A stretch of 64,000 nt of DNA from Serinus canaria (Eukaryota > Chordata > Aves > Passeriformes > Fringillidae), in the NCBI RefSeq assembly GCF_022539315.1, contig NC_066319.1:30714093-30778092 (forward strand), written 5' to 3'. The position numbers and the translations under genes are program-made. Shown in pieces: positions 60,129-64,000 of the stretch (the first letter of the stretch is position 1; each line of letters opens with the position of its first letter). Below the pieces are notes generated by a model. It was not told the origin of the DNA, did no database searches, and was given only the letters and a program-made list of their open reading frames with translations.

Positions 60129-63100
60129 TTTCTATTGCTATTGCATATGCCACTGAGCATAGAAATTCCCATCTTCCTTTTAGACATAGATTTATGCTGG
60201 CATTCAAGTATGCTCTTCATAGACACCCAGATACATGATTATGGAGAAAATATAAATAGCAATATATATATATATATATTTTTTTTTTTTAAAGTCACGA
60301 GTGCAGAAATACTAGTGTAAGTAAAAAAAATGGAGAAGACTGGATTAGTAAAGATGGAATTAGTATATACAAGATTTGATCAGTAAAGGTACAAATTGGA
60401 TTAGCAAATGTGATTGCATTGGTAAAGGAATTGTATAAAATAACAAATTAATATATTCACTAATTTTTTTTATTTATTTCTATTATTCTGGCAGGTATAC
60501 TTCATTCTGATACATGTATAGGACATTACACAAGTCAAAAAGTCTCTGCTCTACCATATCATTCCATAATAGTACTTCATAGTGGGATCTTAGTTCTCTG
60601 TTCTGCTACAAATTTTCACTGTACTTGAAAAACATTCAATATTCTTAAGACTTCTATACCTACTGGAAACCCTTAAATTTATCAATGAGTTTAAATGTTA
60701 CTTTAATATTGAGAAATACAGGAAAAGGGACTTGTCCCTCACTGTGATGTGGCACTAGGGCTTGGAGCTCTCTTTTTTAAGCTGAGAAATTATCCATTAA
60801 AAAATACATTATGAGAGCGTTATTTGTGTGTAGAATCAAGCAGTTAGGAATTAGGAGATGTTTGAATTTTCGTTCTTCTTGACTGCAATATGATACAGCC
60901 TTTAACTACTACTACTAGTAGTCTTTTCTTCAAGCTCATTCTCATCCTATATCACACTTATGAACTCCTGTGCAATGCTGACAAATGAATTAAACTGAGC
61001 ATTTCACAGACTGCCAGTAGAGCATGTTCTAGATAACAAGTTTATTACCTTGTTGGAAGTCATGCCTGAACTTATGAAATGTTTAATGCAAAGTTCAGTG
61101 AAAAAATCATACCACGACCCACACTAGCTCATGGAATTCAGTCTTGCTTTCCTTTTGCTGGAAAAACTGACAGCCAGGGTCTGAAGAGTGATTGACTTAC
61201 ACCACTAATTGTTATTTTTAATCAAGATCACATTCAGTCCTTCAAATCTGTGTTTCCCCTTTGCTAAACATGGTCATAATCACTCATTTTGCAGAGTTGT
61301 GGGGAAAATGAGTAATATATGTACGCTTCTGAGATAGTATTGAAAGATGGAATAGAAAGGTGGATGAGGGGATTAATCATTTTCTTTGAAAAGCAGAATT
61401 TGAATACTGCAAAATTTATGTGGTGCTGGACTGTTTTATTGTCAGTTGTTGAGGATTATTGTTTCTATCAAGGGTTTTTATCAAGGCCTTTAACAAAATG
61501 GGCACTGTTTTAAACTATGCTTCACAAGAAGTTTTCTGAAAAAATTCTCTTAAAAAACACCTTTGCAATTTACTAAAACATAAATTACTATAGCAAATAA
61601 ACCTTTAGTGATCATTCATTTACATACTTATTCATTTAACAGAATTTAGGATTCACTTTCTTTCTGATACTGCTAAAGTGGAGATTTAAACTGGTTTCAG
61701 AGACTGAGGTCATGGAATGGTGGTTCTGTGAGCATCTGCAAACTTAACTTTGGCATAATGGCTATGAACCAGTGGCACCTATTAATAGTTCATACCCTTT
61801 ACACCTTATTTCTATATTACCAAGATTGACCTGGAAATCCACAATACAGGAAAAAAAAATGGCACTTTAGGCCCAAATCTTCTAATATTTAAATAATCTT
61901 ATAGATCCTCAAGGAATGTACTTGAAGCAATTGTAACAAAAGTCTGCTCACATGATAAAGAAGAGGTAAGAGAAGAAAAAATTAAGAATTAAAATTTTAA
62001 AATTGCTTTACATGACATAGAATATATAAATTCATTTATGGAGAGGAATGAGAGATGTTTGTATATAGACTTTTGCACCAGCTGATGACCAGGTTTCAAA
62101 AACGTAATATGAAAGATGCCAAGCATGAAATCCTAACCTACTATTAAATAATAACACTGAAAGACCTGTCATTTATTTCACTGTGAACAGTTATTTGTTC
62201 CAGCTCCCAGCAGGACTTTGATTAACAAAATTACTAATCTGCTCTGAGTTTATTCCACAAGTACCTAAAAAGGAGGAAGCATTGGGAAGAATTCTTCATC
62301 ACTGTAGGTTTTCTTCTCTAAAGAAACTGGAACATTTTCATTGTAAGCAGCAGCAGCTAGTTTTGCATTCCAACAAAGACCAGGAGAGAAAACTCTACCT
62401 CCTTAAAAACTGCTGTCTTGCATGTAAGTTAATTTATGATTTATTACAATGAAACTATTTACAACCTTAATAAGAATATTTACAAGGTTTGACTCAGAGC
62501 TTTGCCTCCTTTGTTAGACACTAGCATGTCCTCCCTTCCTGCTTGAGCTGTGGTGATTCCATACAGGAAGGAATATAAAACTCAGAGGCTGAGAGGGAGC
62601 CAAGGTATGTAATTCAGAGTTCTGGATCTGAAACACCAGCAAGTGGCTACATAAAAGACATAGTGACACCTGCTTTTTGAGGTTTCCAAACTGTCCTTGG
62701 CAATTTGCTGTGATGTCATTTTTAAAAATACATCCTTTCCCCTTCTACTTACAGTTTTATGCTTTATGCTTCATTCTCTGCAGTGTCTTCTCTACACCAC
62801 AAAAGCAATGTAGGCATTTCATTTTATCACTATTAATGATTACTAATTCAGTGTTATGTACATTCACCTTGATCTTTTAAAATGCTGCATTTATACTCCT
62901 ACTGTTTGAGGACTTCCAGGCTTTCTTATCCTGGTTTTCTAATTTCAAGGTACACCAAGAATTGAATATATTAGCTGTCATGCTTTTAGCTACCTACTTA
63001 TAAAAAGTCCGCTTGTGTAATAGCTGACCCAGGTCTCCAGGCATCTCTTACATATGAAAATAATTTTGTCTTGGTAAAGCAAAACCAAAAATCTCACTGC

Positions 63101-63577
63101 TTTATAAGCATCAAATATTTGAATTCCAGGATTAGGTGGAACAGTTTTCTACAGTTTTCTCAGTAGCAAAAGTGCCCCATGCAGACTGACACTTTCTCCA
63201 GTAACAGTGAGAACAGTGACTACTCTGGCTTACTCAAGTCTGGGAAGTGTCTTTAAAGCTTATCTCCATTCTAATACAGTCTCAGTAACTAAGACATTCA
63301 CTGCAACTGATGCTGTCACAAAAAGAGAGAAGAAACCTGCGAAAGATTGCCATGTTGGATGACTTTTTATAGATCATACTCCTTTTACATGTCTTACTTC
63401 TTTCTGCATGTCTTTCCCTATGTCTCTGTCTTTCTGTTTATTGTATACCACTATGCTTTGGGTCCTCATCACAACAATTCCTTAGCACACTAAAAGACAC
63501 ATTCGAATTTTCTCCTTAAAAGACAGATTATTTCCAACATTCAGTTTCATAAATCAGGTAACAAGAACAACCATGCA
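60129..63577. other. AT-rich unique sequence, no gene recognised
   Basis: Holds an (AT)n stretch followed by a T-run at about 60261-60291 and a short ACT repeat near 60907. A GAG/GTAAGA donor at 61966 (+) lacks a convincing acceptor. No gene recognised. Confidence 0.7.
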
Positions 63578-64000
63578 AACATAGAATAGTCCAGGTTGAA
63601 AGGTGGCTGTTTAGATGATCTCGTCTAAACTCCTGAAAGCAGGGATCTATATTAGGTTACCCGGGGGTCTGTCAAGCCAAGCTCTTAATAATTCCTGTGA
63701 GAACACTGCACCATTTCTCTGAGCAACCTATTCCAGAATTTAGTTGTTCTCACAGTGAAGAAAATCTTTCCTTAGTCACAGGGATTCTTTTTTGAAGAAC
63801 TTGTGCCTGTTGCCTCTTGTCCTGTCCCTATGCATGCCTAAGAAGAAAGCACCTCCCTCTCCACCACAGCTGCGCTTTCAAGTACTGAAAGAGTGAAACT
63901 GCATCACCCCAAGCCTTCTTCTCTCCAGGCTGAAAAAACTCCATTCCTCTGATTTTCCTCTCAGGGATTTTTCACATGCTTGTTCACTATCCCCCTGTCT
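63578..64000 (-). mobile_element. CR1 LINE 3' portion, cut by the window edge
   Basis: Minus-strand CR1: the terminus reads AACATAGAATAGTCCAGGTTG on the plus strand at 63578 (shown here without its last bases: AACATAGAATAGTCCAGG). Then come 3' UTR blocks and the ORF2 C-terminus (TGTTGCCTCTTGTCCTGTCC; TCTTCTCTCCAGGCTGAA). It continues beyond base 64000, so its 5' extent is unknown. Confidence 0.93.

Noticed and set aside
1..64000. CRISPR arrays, operons, rRNA genes, phage or plasmid features
   Set aside because: None seen. The repeat content and AT-rich intron-like sequence are those of a bird nuclear genome.

Overview
The window looks like vertebrate nuclear DNA from a bird, most likely a songbird. 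Roughly a dozen insertions are recognisable, nearly all of the avian CR1 LINE family. One (29411-29557) is a tRNA-Ile-headed, CR1-tailed SINE of the kind known from zebra finch (TguSINE1). No Alu, B1 or L1 is visible. The sequence is AT-rich and largely non-coding, with long unique stretches and scattered short repeats. I recognise no protein-coding gene by homology. None of the predicted reading frames reads as a known cellular protein; the only recognisable protein is decayed CR1 reverse transcriptase.

Layout. 1-10070 is AT-rich unique DNA with a possible terminal exon at the left edge (61-141), a 25-nt candidate microexon (940-964), a pyrimidine tract (5497-5640) and an unexplained long open frame (7981-8667). 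10071-11485 is the longest CR1, on the minus strand, with frameshifted RT and an internal CAGAG pentamer array. 11486-21509 is AT-rich with an old LINE RT fragment (15530-15760), a plus-strand CR1 3' end (19242-19480) and two hairpins. About 21510-22660 is the only CpG island. It carries a 52-bp minisatellite with repeated kB-like decamers, a CTCF-like motif and consensus splice donors pointing both ways, so it is the best promoter candidate. 22661-50859 is mostly featureless, with small CR1 pieces, the SINE, a 301-nt minus-strand candidate exon (30269-30569), a GC-rich plus-strand candidate exon (36331-36404) and a three-part palindrome (37366-37446). 50860-52168 holds a CR1 3' end and a 90-bp direct duplication spaced 1132 bp. 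52169-64000 is AT-rich with a plus-strand CR1 (59660-60128) containing a perfect 30-bp inverted repeat, and a minus-strand CR1 running off the right edge.

Interpretation (inference): the window is best read as intergenic or large-intron DNA around one CpG-island promoter. Several splice-competent segments, most of those I found on the minus strand, may be exons or recursive splice points of a long transcript. Such motif pairs also arise by chance in 64 kb, and I could not test them against RNA or other genomes. The strongest direct observations are the structural ones: the kB minisatellite, the two template-switch-like palindromes, the spaced duplication, and the pentamer array that arose inside CR1 coding sequence.
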